DNA of 64,000 nucleotides from Rhizobium sp. 2MFCol3.1 (lineage in GTDB: Bacteria; Pseudomonadota; Alphaproteobacteria; Rhizobiales; Rhizobiaceae). Within the stretch, counting starts at the first letter, position 1, and every line of letters starts with the position of its first letter. This document shows positions 43,111-53,195 of this stretch, one piece after another. The notes under the pieces are model-generated. The model was given only the letters and a program-made list of their open reading frames with translations, had not been told where the DNA came from and searched no databases. Made by a program: the position numbers and the translations under genes. The stretch is taken from assembly GCF_000377565.1 (NCBI RefSeq), contig NZ_KB898359.1:56508-120507 (forward strand). Reading direction: 5' to 3'.

Positions 43111-44010
43111 TTATGCGACCGGCACATGTGCTGTCGTGACCAGATCCGCCTTCAGCCGCGCGGTTTCCAGTCCGAGTTCGATAAATGTACGCGCATGTTT
43201 CGCGAGCGCGACATTGTCTTCCCAGAGGTTTCTCCAGATAGCGGTTTTCAGTGAGAGGTCCTCATCCACGATAGTCGTCGAAAAGGACTCGAACGTTACA
43301 TAGTCGTTCCACCCGATCGCAACGAGAGCGTCGAAGATCGAGGCAAAATCGATGTTACCGGTCCCCAGATATCCGCGATGACTTTCCCCGATATGAACGT
43401 AACCGATCTTATCCGCTGCGTTTCGGATTGCTAGGCCGACATCCGCCTCCTCGATATTCATATGAAACGTATCCAGGTGCAGGAAGACGTTGGACGCGCC
43501 GGTGTCGCGGATATAGGCCAGTCCCTGCGCCGCGGTATTGAGCATGTTGCTCTCGAACCGATTGACGATTTCAAGGTTCAGGGTCACGCCCGAGGCTTTG
43601 GCTCGATCAGCGACTTTCGATAGCGTGGCGACGCTTTGATCCCACCCCTTTCGAGACAATGAATGTTCTTGTTTCCCATGAGCGGAGCTCAGGATTCCCG
43701 CCAGCTTGGTGCCGCCAAGGTCGCGAACGAGCGCCACGGCACGATCGAGGATCGCTTCGCCGTTGGCAACAATTGACGGATCAGCGCTGGAGATGTCGCC
43801 CTCCGCGGGCAGCCCCATGCTGACCGCGACATCCAGGCCAAGGTCCCGAATACGAGATGCAAGCCACTTTACATCGACCTCATCGGGGTCGAGGTAGGAG
43901 AATTCCACAAGTTTGAAACCAAGCTCGTGGGACCGGGCAAGGGTCCTCTCGATCTCATCTTTCGAAGATCCCGCACTCCAGACAAACGAGTGGACACCGA
44001 TTTTGGACAT
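43111..44010 (-). CDS. Sugar 3-epimerase, D-tagatose/D-psicose 3-epimerase type
   Basis: A 299-residue TIM-barrel enzyme that should interconvert ketoses or ketose phosphates at C3. Seen: MSKIGVHSFVWSAGSSKDEI and the four metal-ligand strands LNLEIVNRFESNMLNTAAQG (E), VFLHLDTFHMNIEEAD (D), GYVHIGESHRGYLGTGNIDF (H) and YVTFESFS (E), the set typical of D-tagatose 3-epimerases and their relatives. Last gene of the minus-strand sugar operon, 76 bases after the binding-protein gene. Whether free sugar or phosphate is the substrate is not decided by sequence. Confidence 0.9.
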   Translation of the reverse strand: MSKIGVHSFVWSAGSSKDEIERTLARSHELGFKLVEFSYLDPDEVDVKWLASRIRDLGLDVAVSMGLPAEGDISSADPSIVANGEAILDRAVALVRDLGGTKLAGILSSAHGKQEHSLSRKGWDQSVATLSKVADRAKASGVTLNLEIVNRFESNMLNTAAQGLAYIRDTGASNVFLHLDTFHMNIEEADVGLAIRNAADKIGYVHIGESHRGYLGTGNIDFASIFDALVAIGWNDYVTFESFSTTIVDEDLSLKTAIWRNLWEDNVALAKHARTFIELGLETARLKADLVTTAHVPVA

Positions 44011-44042
44011 AGCACCAATTTCCCGATTTTTTTCAGAGTGAG

Positions 44043-44072
44043 CCCCGTCGAAACCCAAAGGTCCCGACGGGG
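44043..44072 (-). repeat. Intergenic hairpin after the binding-protein gene
   Basis: CCCCGTCG (44043-44050) and CGACGGGG (44065-44072) form a perfect 8-base stem. No T-run follows immediately. It lies just after the stop of the binding-protein gene and is likely an mRNA-stabilising or attenuating hairpin that favours that gene's product over the downstream epimerase. Confidence 0.55.
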
Positions 44073-44086
44073 AAGAAGAGGAGACC

Positions 44087-45025
44087 TTAACGAGCCGCGG
44101 TCCAGCCCTTGTAGTCCTTGATGTTGTCGGCCGTGATCAGCTGAGGATCGAGGAGGACGGTGGGTTCGGCAGGCTTCTTGCCATTGAAGAGGTCGACTGC
44201 CATCTTCAGCGAGTCACCCGCCATCGTGTACGGATCCTGGGATGCCGACGCCTTGATCATCGAGTTTCCGCTAGCAAGCGACTTTTCGATATCCGGCGCG
44301 CCGTCAACGGCGGTGAAGAAAAACTCGTTCCGGTTGAGCTGCTTGGCGGCGAGTTCCGCACCGATCGCCGTCGGGTCGTTGATGGCAAAGACGGCATCGA
44401 TCTTGTCGAAGCGTGTCAGAAGGCCCTGCATGACGGCCAGACCGCCGTCGCGCGAACCCTGTGCGTTCTGGTCGTCCGACAGGATCTTGATGTCCGGGCT
44501 CTGCGCCAACACATTTTTGCAACCCTGAACGCGGTCGATGATCGAAGACGATGCTGGGCCGTTGATGATGACGACGTCGCCTTTGCCCTTGAGCTTATCG
44601 ACGATGTACTTGCAGGCTTCCTCGCCTGCCTTGATGTTGTTCGTCATGACGGTCACGTCAGCGCCCGGCGCGGAGACGTCGAATGCTGCAACGATCACGC
44701 CTGCGGCCTGCGCCTTCTTCACGGCTGGCGCGATCGCCTTGGCGTCGACGGCGTTCAGCATGATGATGTCGACGCCAGCGGCGACGAAACTATCCATCTG
44801 CGAGACCTGCTTATTTAGGTCGTAGTCTGCCGAGACGGACGTCACCTGGACATTCGGGTTGATCTCCTTGGCGCGGTCTTCGATGCCCTTGATGGTGGCG
44901 ACGAAGAACGGATTTCCAAGAAGACCGACCGAAATACCGATCTTCTGCAGTTCCTTGGCAGAGGCGGGCATTGCAACGGCCGCCGCAAGAGCAGTACCGA
45001 CGAGCAGTTTAGAAAATAGACGCAT
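44087..45025 (-). CDS. Sugar ABC transporter substrate-binding protein (ribose/RbsB type)
   Basis: A 312-residue periplasmic protein. The signal peptide is MRLFSKLLVGTALAAAVAMP then ASAKE (cleavage after ASA). The two-lobed type I sugar-binding fold is seen in KIGISVGLLGNPFFVATIKG, VDIIMLNAVDAKAIAPAVKK, GDVVIINGPASSSIIDRVQG and DAVFAINDPTAIGAELAAKQ. It should capture a pentose or related sugar for the adjacent permease and ATPase. ATG 45025 has GGAGG 6 bases upstream; a 23-residue upstream extension lacks support. Confidence 0.94.
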   Translation of the reverse strand: MRLFSKLLVGTALAAAVAMPASAKELQKIGISVGLLGNPFFVATIKGIEDRAKEINPNVQVTSVSADYDLNKQVSQMDSFVAAGVDIIMLNAVDAKAIAPAVKKAQAAGVIVAAFDVSAPGADVTVMTNNIKAGEEACKYIVDKLKGKGDVVIINGPASSSIIDRVQGCKNVLAQSPDIKILSDDQNAQGSRDGGLAVMQGLLTRFDKIDAVFAINDPTAIGAELAAKQLNRNEFFFTAVDGAPDIEKSLASGNSMIKASASQDPYTMAGDSLKMAVDLFNGKKPAEPTVLLDPQLITADNIKDYKGWTAAR

Positions 45026-45090
45026 ACTTTCCTCCATTTTGGCGCTCCCCGCGCCTGTGATCCGGTAATCCCGGTTTCTTGAGCCGCACC

Positions 45091-46074
45091 TCATGTGCGG
45101 CTAAGCCCTTTCAGCCGATAGCGGTCGAGCGCCACAGCGACGATGATGACAAGTCCCTTGATGATGTACTGCCAGATGTCGGACACCCCGACGAGGATGA
45201 GACCGTTTGACAAAACCGCGATAATCAGAGCCCCGATCAGCGTTCCCCATATCGATCCGACGCCGCCGACGAAGCTGGTTCCGCCAAGGATAACTGCTGC
45301 GATGGCGTCTAGCTCGTAAGCCTGACCGAGCTGAAGACCGTTGGCCGCGTAAAGACGCGCCGCGGACATTACGCCGCCGACGCCAGAGAGAAGACCAGAC
45401 ATCGAGTAGACGAAGAGTAGAACGAGCGGCACCTTGATGCCCGTCAACCGCGCAGCTTCGACATTGCCGCCCACGGCGTAAATCCAAGTGCCGAGCACGG
45501 TTCGCTTCAAGATGAACCATGAGATCACAATGGTGACGAGCGCGATGATCGCAAGCCAAGGGATCCCGAAAAGAGAGCCGTTGCCGATGAAATCGAACGG
45601 CAGGTCGGCATTGAAGACCGTCGTGTCGTTACCGAGTAACCGGGCTATGCCCCGCATCGCCGTCAACGAGCCGAGCGTCACGATGAACGGTGGCAGCTTG
45701 AGGAACGATATGATGACACCGTTGACCACGCCGCACGCCAGCCCCACGCCGATTGCCGTGGGAATACCCAGCATCCCGATTTCGGGATAAAGCGAAACGA
45801 TGACCCCGACCATCGCGGAGGCGGCCAGGATCGAGCCGACCGACAGGTCGATACCGCCGGTCAGGATGACAAAAGTCATGCCCGCTGCAAGCACGGTGTT
45901 GATCGAGGCCTGCTGGGTGACGATCGAAAGGTTGTTGACGCTGAGGAAACGGCCACTCAAAAGATGAAAGCCGAGTGCAAGAATGACCAGCACCGGCAGC
46001 ATCCCGAGCGCGGTCAATGTCGACCTGAGTTTTGCCTTGCTGGCGTTTGTTTGATCGGTCGATGTAGAGGTCAT
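45091..46074 (-). CDS. Sugar ABC transporter permease (RbsC type)
   Basis: A 327-residue inner-membrane permease of the ribose/xylose branched family with about ten helices. Seen: VLAAGMTFVILTGGIDLSVG (conserved G-G-I-D-L-S-V-G), LPPFIVTLGSLTAMRGIARL, AAVILGGTSFVGGVGSIWGT (EAA-like loop) and SDIWQYIIKGLVIIVAVALD. It would form the membrane homodimer of the importer with the neighbouring ATPase and binding protein. The gene starts 31 bases after the ATPase gene ends. Confidence 0.94.
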   Translation of the reverse strand: MTSTSTDQTNASKAKLRSTLTALGMLPVLVILALGFHLLSGRFLSVNNLSIVTQQASINTVLAAGMTFVILTGGIDLSVGSILAASAMVGVIVSLYPEIGMLGIPTAIGVGLACGVVNGVIISFLKLPPFIVTLGSLTAMRGIARLLGNDTTVFNADLPFDFIGNGSLFGIPWLAIIALVTIVISWFILKRTVLGTWIYAVGGNVEAARLTGIKVPLVLLFVYSMSGLLSGVGGVMSAARLYAANGLQLGQAYELDAIAAVILGGTSFVGGVGSIWGTLIGALIIAVLSNGLILVGVSDIWQYIIKGLVIIVAVALDRYRLKGLSRT

Positions 46075-46105
46075 GATAAAATCCCGTCGTCTATGGTTTC
46101 AGGCC

Positions 46106-47650
46106 TCAGGCTACCTTGGATGCCGATCCCGTGGAGAAGGCCATGATGGCCTCTTGGCTTATCGGGTGGTCGGGCGAGGCATTCACCTCGCCGGCGAATA
46201 AGCCTTCGCGCATGACAAGCACACGGTCGGCAATACCGATGATCTCGGGCAGGTCGCTCGAGATCACCACGATGGCGATCCCGCTTTGTGCGAGTTCGTC
46301 GATAATCCGGTAGATCTCCGACTTTGCACCGACGTCGACGCCACGCGTCGGTTCATCGAAAATGATCACCCTTGGTTTGGTCTCGAGAAGACGCGCGATA
46401 AGCGCCTTCTGCTGATTGCCACCCGAAAGCGCTCCGACGTTTATGCTGGCGCTCAGCGTGCGAATAGACAGTGACTTGATCGCCCGGGAGGCGCGCTCCT
46501 TCGCGGCTGCGAAGTTCAGTATGCCTCCCCGAGCCGCATCCTTGCCGATAACGCCGATATTGATGTTCTCGTTGATCGTCATGTCGAGAAAGAGCCCGAG
46601 ACCCTTGCGGTCTTCGGTCAGGTAGGCAATCCCTGCATCCATGGCGTCACGTGGCCCAGTGATGGCGATCGTTCGCCCGTCTAGGGTCACCGTTCCGGAT
46701 GTTTTGCTGTCTGCTCCGAAAATAAGCCTAGCGAGTTCGGTTCGACCTGAACCGACAAGTCCGGCAATACCCAAGACCTCACCAGCTTTTGCATCAAACG
46801 AGCAGCCATGCACGCGTCGGCCGTCGCCCATGTCCTTGACGGACAACACCGTTTTTGCGGCCTGTGGGGGCGAGCGGTGTTCCTTTTTGTAAAACGAGGA
46901 CAGATCGCGCCCCACCATCATCGCCACCAGCTTTTCGGCGGACAGGTCAGCGCGATCGAGTGTGCCGACATACGCGCTATCGCGAAGGACGCTCACCCTG
47001 TCGGCCAGCGCGTAAATCTCTTCCATGCGATGGCTGATATAGATAATGGCAATTCCCCGCGCCTTCAGGTCGGCGATCACCCCGAACAGGCGTTCGGTCT
47101 CCCTTGACGTGAGTGACGTTGTCGGTTCATCCATCACGATGATCTTCGCGTTGGTCGTCAAGGCACGCGCGATCTCGACCATTTGGCGCTCACCCAAGGA
47201 CAGGGCGGCGACGAGTTGCGATGGCCCGAAGCTAATGCCCAGCTGCTTGAGGATCGGCTCAACACGACTGCGTGCCTCTGCTTTGTCAACGACCCCATAG
47301 CGCGAAGGCTCGGCTCCCAGAAACATGTTCTGGGCAACGGTGAGGTTAGGGGCGAGCGACAGCTCCTGATAGATTACCGAGATGCCGTTTGCCTTAGCCT
47401 TGATCGGATCTCCCGCCACGATCGGCTTGCCGTTGACCAGCACGGCCCCACCTGGATCAGCCGTGTATGCGCCAGACAGGACCTTCATCAAGGTTGACTT
47501 ACCAGCACCGTTTTCCCCCATCAGCGCATGAACCTCTCCCGGGTAGACCGTGAGCGATACCTTGGTCAGAGCCTTGGTGGTCCCGAAAGTCTTGCTGATA
47601 TTGCGCATCTCGAGGACAGGCGCGCGCTCGATGTTTCCTCCGGTCGTCAT
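46106..47650 (-). CDS. Sugar ABC transporter ATP-binding protein (RbsA type, two nucleotide-binding domains)
   Basis: A 514-residue ATPase with tandem nucleotide-binding domains. In the first: Walker A GENGAGKS, signature [15 protein letters not shown] and Walker [13 protein letters not shown]. In the second: degenerate Walker [10 protein letters not shown], signature [15 protein letters not shown] and Walker [13 protein letters not shown]. Both Walker B glutamates are present. It powers uptake by the permease that follows and overlaps the upstream kinase gene by 4 bases, so they are translationally coupled. Confidence 0.95.
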   Translation of the reverse strand: MTTGGNIERAPVLEMRNISKTFGTTKALTKVSLTVYPGEVHALMGENGAGKSTLMKVLSGAYTADPGGAVLVNGKPIVAGDPIKAKANGISVIYQELSLAPNLTVAQNMFLGAEPSRYGVVDKAEARSRVEPILKQLGISFGPSQLVAALSLGERQMVEIARALTTNAKIIVMDEPTTSLTSRETERLFGVIADLKARGIAIIYISHRMEEIYALADRVSVLRDSAYVGTLDRADLSAEKLVAMMVGRDLSSFYKKEHRSPPQAAKTVLSVKDMGDGRRVHGCSFDAKAGEVLGIAGLVGSGRTELARLIFGADSKTSGTVTLDGRTIAITGPRDAMDAGIAYLTEDRKGLGLFLDMTINENINIGVIGKDAARGGILNFAAAKERASRAIKSLSIRTLSASINVGALSGGNQQKALIARLLETKPRVIIFDEPTRGVDVGAKSEIYRIIDELAQSGIAIVVISSDLPEIIGIADRVLVMREGLFAGEVNASPDHPISQEAIMAFSTGSASKVA

Positions 47651-49053
47651 GCGTGCAACTCCTTGCGTGGCGGCGCGACCTCAGCCTCTTCGGTCTCGAT
47701 CAATGATCGCCAAGCCTTGCGATAGGCCTCGAGGCCGAAGAGCGGCAGTGATTCTGCTCGTGTCGTTTCGTTTCTGAACGGAGATTGCCCAAGGCTATCA
47801 AAGACGAGCGCGGCGGCCCCGAAAGCGCTTCCCTCGGCGGTCGCGCTTGAGTAAACGTCCTGCGAGGGACGGAGCTCAGCGAGAAGCTCGGCAAACAAAC
47901 CTGTCTTCACCAGGCCGCCGTCAATGACGATCGAATTTCCCGACCTGATCAGATCGAGGCACAAGTCAGTCATCAGGGTAACATAGAGAAGTGCCGCGGC
48001 TGCCCTCTCCTCACCCTCGACAAGCGGCCCTAAGAAGCGGCCGTTAAACCCTTGCATCGGACCACCTGGGGCAAAAGACGGCAGGCCGAAGACGCCCTTT
48101 TCGATCACTCGCGACAACGCGTCGATCCCAACGGGCTTGTTCCAACCGCCGCTCGCGAGCTCGTATTCTCTTCCCCCCATGAACCGGATCGTTGGAGCGG
48201 CTTTTCCATCGACGGTAACATTGGCCAGCATGTCACGATGCTCATCGAGTGCATCCAGCGGGCAGGCCGCGTTGAAGATGACGACCCATGTACCGGTTGA
48301 TACGAGCGTGAAGTCGTCGAACCCGACCGAGCGATAATAGTAAAGCGCTGAATTGCTGTCGTGAACGCCATTGTGGACCTGGAGGTTGGCGCGGTCACCG
48401 TCACGAAGCGGGCCTTGCCAGTTTCCGATCGCTGCGCCAGCGCGCGTAAAGGCCGGCATCTTCTCTCGCCAGCCCTGACGATCGACCAGGCTGCTGAAGT
48501 CTTCCTTCAGGGGTGCCCACAGATGTGAGTGGCAACCGATGTAGGAGACTTCCGACACCTTGCTGCCGGAAAACTTCCAGGACCAGAATTGCGGATATGC
48601 CAGGATCGCGTCGGCTTTGCCAAGGATTTCCGGCTTGGCCGCCTCCAACCAGAGAATATGCCGGCCGTAGTTGAAGCCGAGAGGGAGTTTGGGCGAGTAG
48701 GTCTCGCTGAAGGGCGGAGCCAAGATGTCGATGCGCTGAGCAATCACCGCTGGTGGCTCTTGCTCGTAATCGAGGATCGGATGCGTCAGCTTATCACCAT
48801 CGACGAGCGCGAAAGTACAACCATGCCCTGAGAACATGACGTGCCCGACCGCATGATCTTCGACCGCATCCAGGAGCGAACTTGTCATCCATCCAAAAAG
48901 CGCCTCATCGTCGAGGACACGAATCCCGTCGCGCTCTATCCAGACTGGTTTTGTCCTCGATTGCGCGAGGATCGCCCCATCCGCGCCAAATACGAACAGC
49001 TTCGAGTTCGTCTTGCCCAAATCGAAGACAGCCACGGCTCTTCCAGACGTCAT
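47647..49053 (-). CDS. FGGY-family carbohydrate kinase (first of two)
   Basis: A 468-residue sugar kinase that should phosphorylate the imported sugar or a derived ketose. Seen: N-terminal phosphate loop [20 protein letters not shown], the mid-domain [20 protein letters not shown] followed by [13 protein letters not shown], and the C-terminal FGGY nucleotide motifs [11 protein letters not shown] and [20 protein letters not shown]. The layout is closest to the rhamnulokinase/fuculokinase-like branch. It overlaps the DeoR gene by 4 bases upstream and the ATPase gene by 4 bases downstream. Confidence 0.9.
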   Translation of the reverse strand: MTSGRAVAVFDLGKTNSKLFVFGADGAILAQSRTKPVWIERDGIRVLDDEALFGWMTSSLLDAVEDHAVGHVMFSGHGCTFALVDGDKLTHPILDYEQEPPAVIAQRIDILAPPFSETYSPKLPLGFNYGRHILWLEAAKPEILGKADAILAYPQFWSWKFSGSKVSEVSYIGCHSHLWAPLKEDFSSLVDRQGWREKMPAFTRAGAAIGNWQGPLRDGDRANLQVHNGVHDSNSALYYYRSVGFDDFTLVSTGTWVVIFNAACPLDALDEHRDMLANVTVDGKAAPTIRFMGGREYELASGGWNKPVGIDALSRVIEKGVFGLPSFAPGGPMQGFNGRFLGPLVEGEERAAAALLYVTLMTDLCLDLIRSGNSIVIDGGLVKTGLFAELLAELRPSQDVYSSATAEGSAFGAAALVFDSLGQSPFRNETTRAESLPLFGLEAYRKAWRSLIETEEAEVAPPRKELHA

Positions 49054-49829
49054 CCCTGCCCCCCGACCGCTGCGATCATGATCGTGATCCCCGCGTCCTC
49101 AAGCATTTTCGCACCGGCATCCGACAGGCCGTCGTCAGTGACAATCGTCCCTATCCGCGAGAGCGGCAGGACAACGTTGCGAGGTTGGATGGAGAGCTTC
49201 CGGCTGTCCGCCAGCAAGACGATCTCGTCGGCGCAACCGCTCAGTTCGCCGATAGCCTTGGTCAAGAGGGGATGCGATTCCAAAAGCCCTTCGCCGCTAA
49301 TACCCTGCGTGCCGAGGAAGAAGCGGGAAGCGAAGAAGTCCGGCGCGCCAGCCGACGCATCGTGGATGATACCAGGCTCTCTGTACAGAACGCCGCCAGC
49401 CACAATGAGGCTGCAGGTGCCATGCTCGCCGAGATAGGCGGCAAGAGGCATGGAATTGGTGTAAAGGCGCACGTTGCGCCGGGCCAAATGCAGTCCCAAC
49501 TGGTAACATGTCGAGCCCGCGTGAACGATGATTGCATCCCCGTCCCGCACGAGGCCTGCGGCTTTCTCCGCGATAGCGCGCTTGGCATCAACCGCGATGT
49601 CGCGGTTTTCATCATATGGCCTCGCCGACAGTCGGCCAGAAAGAGCCGACTCGTTTGCGGAGATACCACCGTAAACTTTGCGTGCAACGCCGATTTCATC
49701 GAGCTTGTCGATGTCGCGCCTGATTGTCGCGGGAGAAACACCGAGCCGCTCCTGCAGGTCGCGCACGGATGCGAACGGCCTTTCTAGAAGCATCTCCGTG
49801 ATCAGGCGATGGCGATCGGAATCGTTCAA
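49050..49829 (-). CDS. DeoR-family transcriptional regulator
   Basis: A 259-residue regulator: N-terminal HTH (SDRHRLITEMLLERPFASVR, LQERLGVSPATIRRDIDKLD) and a C-terminal DeoR sensor domain that usually binds a sugar phosphate (VHAGSTCYQLGLHLARRNVR, GTQGISGEGLLESHPLLTKA). The TTG at 49829 is preferred: GGAGG lies 7 bases upstream and family members begin ~5 residues before D-x-x-R-H. The longer frame to ATG 49925 would cover an inverted repeat that could be an operator. First gene of the minus-strand sugar operon and probably repressor of the divergent aldolase operon too. Confidence 0.9.
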   Translation of the reverse strand: MNDSDRHRLITEMLLERPFASVRDLQERLGVSPATIRRDIDKLDEIGVARKVYGGISANESALSGRLSARPYDENRDIAVDAKRAIAEKAAGLVRDGDAIIVHAGSTCYQLGLHLARRNVRLYTNSMPLAAYLGEHGTCSLIVAGGVLYREPGIIHDASAGAPDFFASRFFLGTQGISGEGLLESHPLLTKAIGELSGCADEIVLLADSRKLSIQPRNVVLPLSRIGTIVTDDGLSDAGAKMLEDAGITIMIAAVGGQG

Positions 49830-49906
49830 CTCAATGCCTCCACTGACGTTTCTCCCCAACGTCTTTGATGAACTATAATCACAGACAATCATCCACCGCA
49901 ACATAG

Positions 49907-49923
49907 GAAGATGTAAAATCTTC
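49907..49923. promoter_or_regulatory. Inverted repeat in the DeoR/aldolase divergent intergenic region (possible operator)
   Basis: GAAGAT (49907-49912) and ATCTTC (49918-49923) flank a 5-base AT-rich spacer. It sits between the two divergent operon starts, where a DeoR operator would be expected; other short palindromes lie nearby (for example TCGTTGACGA at 49925-49934). Confidence 0.35.
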
Positions 49924-50006
49924 ATCGTTGACGATATTCGATCACATTTATATGGTGGGCCGGAGTTCGCTCATCATTGGGCGACAATCGTCAGGAGGAG
50001 ACATTC

Positions 50007-51089
50007 ATGGATCAACCAGACCTAAGAGGAACGGACCTGTTCAAGGGGTTCCTCCGGCTTTCCAGCGAGATCGGTAGCGACATCCTCAAGACCCAAGGTG
50101 CGGGTGGAAACACGTCCATCAAGGATGATGGCGTCATGTGGGTGAAGGCGTCTGGCACTTGGCTTGCCAAAGCGCAGGCCGAGGACATTATGGTTCCGGT
50201 GGTTGTCGAACCACTCGTGCGCGCGTTACGGGCGGAAGATCCTCGGGCGGAAAAATCAACGGATTTCATAGTAAGCGAACTGAACTCGAGCGGGCTCAGG
50301 CCGTCCATCGAGACAAGCTTCCACGCGGCGCTTAAAAGCCCCGTCATTGCTCACTATCACTGCGTTAACGCGATTGCGCTTTCGGTGCTTGAAAACCGCG
50401 ACCAAGAGTTGGCTGATCGAATGCGGACCGTTGCGGACCTCACATGGGTCACCATCCCCTACCGACGTCCGGGAACGCCGTTGGCGAGGGAGATCGAAAA
50501 AGCGGCTGCGTCTCGACCGGATGTTTTGATCCTGTTCAATCACGGTATCATTGTATGTGGTAACACCGTCGAAGACGTTGCGGACAAGATCGAACGCGTG
50601 ACGAAGGCTCTGGCGCGAGGCACGCGCGAGACGATCAGCCCCGATCTTGCGGCACTCGACGCTATTGCCAAAGGATCTGGATTCCATCCCGCGCGAGACC
50701 ACGACAGTCATAAGGTCGCATTGTCCGAAGTGAACCGGGCAATCGCCTTGGGAGGATCCCTGTATCCCGACCACGTGATCTTCCTCGGAACCGAGATCGG
50801 CGTGTTGCGGGAAGGCCAAAGTGCCGCGGATTTCCAAGCAGCCTCGCACAACGAGGGTCGAGAGGTGCCGAAGATGCTGATTGTCCCAGACAAAGGCATT
50901 CTGCTTTCGAGCGCATTGACAGCTGGCGGTGAAGTGATGGCGCGGTGCCTGGCCGAGGTTGTCGGCCGCATCCCCACTGAAAGCAAAGTCGTCTACCTGT
51001 CCGAAAGCGACGAATACGAGCTGATGAACTGGGAGGCCGAGCAATATCGACAGGCGCTCGATCGTGGATCGGCGAGGCAAACAGCGTGA
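50007..51089 (+). CDS. Class II aldolase/adducin-family protein
   Basis: A 360-residue metal-dependent aldolase-type enzyme of the RhaD/FucA superfamily. Seen: the phosphate-binding segment TQGAGGNTSIKDDGVMWVKA, an ETSFHAALKSPVIAHYHCVN stretch carrying the zinc histidines, and FNHGIIVCGNTVEDVADKIE. The second half resembles the extended rhizobial members. It should cleave a ketose phosphate to dihydroxyacetone phosphate and an aldehyde. ATG 50007 follows AGGAGGAG. The next kinase gene starts within its stop codon (GTGA overlap). Confidence 0.88.
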   Translation: MDQPDLRGTDLFKGFLRLSSEIGSDILKTQGAGGNTSIKDDGVMWVKASGTWLAKAQAEDIMVPVVVEPLVRALRAEDPRAEKSTDFIVSELNSSGLRPSIETSFHAALKSPVIAHYHCVNAIALSVLENRDQELADRMRTVADLTWVTIPYRRPGTPLAREIEKAAASRPDVLILFNHGIIVCGNTVEDVADKIERVTKALARGTRETISPDLAALDAIAKGSGFHPARDHDSHKVALSEVNRAIALGGSLYPDHVIFLGTEIGVLREGQSAADFQAASHNEGREVPKMLIVPDKGILLSSALTAGGEVMARCLAEVVGRIPTESKVVYLSESDEYELMNWEAEQYRQALDRGSARQTA

Positions 51090-52363
51090 CCAAAAATGCT
51101 GGATCAGCGGTCGCCATTGGAATTGATATTGGAACATCGGGCGCTCGCGCGGCCGCCATCGACGTTGACGGCACTCCAGTAGCGTTTGCCGCATCGCCGT
51201 TTAGGTCCAATGACGAACTGCGTGACCCTGCGGCTTGGTGGCGGCGAGTGAAAGAAGCGATGGAACAACTCGCCGCGACAATCGACCTTCGAGCGGTCGA
51301 GGGCGTCGCCGTCGACGGGACGTCTGGAACGATCTTGTCGCTAAACGCTTCGGGCGAAGCCACCGGATCAGTGCTGATGTACAACGAGCCGTGCCCCGAT
51401 GCGGCCATCGTGGTAAGTATATCGCGACATGCTCCCGACGGCGCAACGGCCGTCGGCGCGAACTCAGGCTTAGCGCGCGCTATTTACCTGTCCCGTGACC
51501 GCGATGTTGACGCCATCGTGCATCAGGCGGACTGGATCCTCATGAAGCTGGGATGCCCAGGTCGGCCCAGTGATGAAAACAACGCGCTCAAATCAGGTTT
51601 TGATCTCGAAAGCCAGACCTGGCCGGCGTGGATCGAAGCGGCAGGCATGAACATCGCGAGCTTGCCCAGCGTTTACCGCGCCGGCGCGCGAATTGCCAAA
51701 ATCTCAGGATATCTCAGACAACTGGGTATCCCCGCTTCGGCATGGTACCATGCGGGCACCACCGATGGATGTGCATCCTTCCTGGCTACCGGCGCTTCAG
51801 CCGTCGGGGATGCGGTCACCGCTCTTGGTTCGACGATCGTATTAAAGTTAGCGTCCGACCAACCGATCAATGCGCCAGAGTTCGGGGTCTATTCACACCG
51901 TGTGGGCAATTTCTGGCTGGTGGGCGGCGCATCGAACAGTGGTGGAAACGTACTGCGTGCGTTGATAGGTGACGACCGGCTGACGGCCCTGACGACCGCG
52001 ATTGACCCTAATCAACCGCTCGGTTTGGGATTTTACCCGCTCCTTAGGCCGGGTGAGCGTTTTCCAATCAATGATCCGCACTATCTGCCGCGCCTTGAGC
52101 CGCGACCCGCAAACGACGCGGCGTTTTTCCAAGGCCTCCTGGAGGGAATGACCGAGATAGAGCGCCTGGGTTACCATCGCCTGCGTGAACTTGGTTCCCC
52201 CGCCCTAAGGACGCTGCGCACGGTGGGCGGCGGCGCACAAAACCCCGCCTGGACGGCAATGAGAGCCCGAGCGATGGGGCTCGAGCCACTACCAGCGAAA
52301 TCGGTTGAGGCCGCCGTTGGGACCGCTACCCTCGTTCTAGCCAACGGGGGCCCGCATGTTTAA
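51086..52363 (+). CDS. FGGY-family carbohydrate kinase (second), D-ribulokinase-like
   Basis: A 425-residue sugar kinase, shorter than most FGGY kinases and about the length of cyanobacterial/plant D-ribulose kinases. Seen: AIGIDIGTSGARAAAIDVDG, GVAVDGTSGTILSLNASGEA (catalytic D-G-T-S-G region), HAGTTDGCASFLATGA and TVGGGAQNPAWTAMRARAMG. GTG start at 51086 overlaps the aldolase stop; the next gene starts 8 bases before its end. Likely phosphorylates a pentulose or other ketose in the same pathway as the first kinase. Confidence 0.88.
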   Translation: MTKNAGSAVAIGIDIGTSGARAAAIDVDGTPVAFAASPFRSNDELRDPAAWWRRVKEAMEQLAATIDLRAVEGVAVDGTSGTILSLNASGEATGSVLMYNEPCPDAAIVVSISRHAPDGATAVGANSGLARAIYLSRDRDVDAIVHQADWILMKLGCPGRPSDENNALKSGFDLESQTWPAWIEAAGMNIASLPSVYRAGARIAKISGYLRQLGIPASAWYHAGTTDGCASFLATGASAVGDAVTALGSTIVLKLASDQPINAPEFGVYSHRVGNFWLVGGASNSGGNVLRALIGDDRLTALTTAIDPNQPLGLGFYPLLRPGERFPINDPHYLPRLEPRPANDAAFFQGLLEGMTEIERLGYHRLRELGSPALRTLRTVGGGAQNPAWTAMRARAMGLEPLPAKSVEAAVGTATLVLANGGPHV

Positions 52364-53195
52364 CCCGACAAAAACCGACCTTGCGGCATTGACGCGGACG
52401 TACGACGTATTTCTGATTGATCAGTTTGGTGTTTTGCGCGACGACATTGGGCCTTATGAAGGGGCTGTCAAAGCATTGTCGTGGCTTGCCTCGCAAGGAA
52501 AGCGCGCGATCGTTCTTTCGAACTCCGGGCGGAGCGGAGATTACAACAGCGAGAGACTGGTCAGACTTGGCTTCGCGGCGGAAAGCTTCGAACGCTTCGT
52601 GACCTCCGGCGATGTCGCGTTTGACCTCCTCTCAAAACAGGGATCAGGTGTCTCGAAATCCGCACGGTGTTTTACGATTTCCAGCGGGGGAGACACCGAC
52701 CTAGCGGATCGTCTCGGGCTTGCGTCCACCGGTGCCGCGCGCGGCGCTGATATCGTTATCATTTCGGGCAGCGAGGCCGAGCGGATCTCAATGGATGAGT
52801 ATCGGAAGATGCTGCTCCCAGCCGCGGTAAACGGCATCCCATGCTTCTGCACCAATCCAGACATCCACAAGCTACATCAGGGCCGGATCGCGCCCGGAGC
52901 CGGGAGCATTGCAAAACTCTACGAGGAGCTTGGCGGGAGCGTGCGCTGGGTTGGAAAGCCATTTCCCGAGATCTACGAGTATGCCCTCAAAGTAGCTGCA
53001 ATAGATAAGCAGAACCGCGTTGTCTGTATCGGAGACAGCATTGAGCACGACATCCTTGGAGCGAACACCGCCGGTCTAGGCTCAGTCCTAGTGGGAACGG
53101 GTATCCTGGCTGGCCAGAGCGAGGACGAACTCGCGAAGATTGCTGAGCGGTCTAGCGCCTACCCAGACTTCCTTCTGGCGCGCTTTTCATTGTGA
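52356..53195 (+). CDS. HAD-superfamily class IIA phosphatase (TIGR01459-like)
   Basis: A 279-residue HAD hydrolase of the NagD-like class IIA group. Seen: motif I FLIDQFGVLRDDIGPYEGAV (nucleophile aspartate, with the D-x-x-G-V-L pattern of this subgroup), motif II IVLSNSGRSG, and motif III/IV VGKPFPEIYEYALKVA and VVCIGDSIEHDILGANTAGL. It should dephosphorylate a sugar phosphate or clear a dead-end intermediate. It overlaps the kinase gene by 8 bases and ends the plus-strand operon. Confidence 0.9.
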   Translation: MFNPTKTDLAALTRTYDVFLIDQFGVLRDDIGPYEGAVKALSWLASQGKRAIVLSNSGRSGDYNSERLVRLGFAAESFERFVTSGDVAFDLLSKQGSGVSKSARCFTISSGGDTDLADRLGLASTGAARGADIVIISGSEAERISMDEYRKMLLPAAVNGIPCFCTNPDIHKLHQGRIAPGAGSIAKLYEELGGSVRWVGKPFPEIYEYALKVAAIDKQNRVVCIGDSIEHDILGANTAGLGSVLVGTGILAGQSEDELAKIAERSSAYPDFLLARFSL

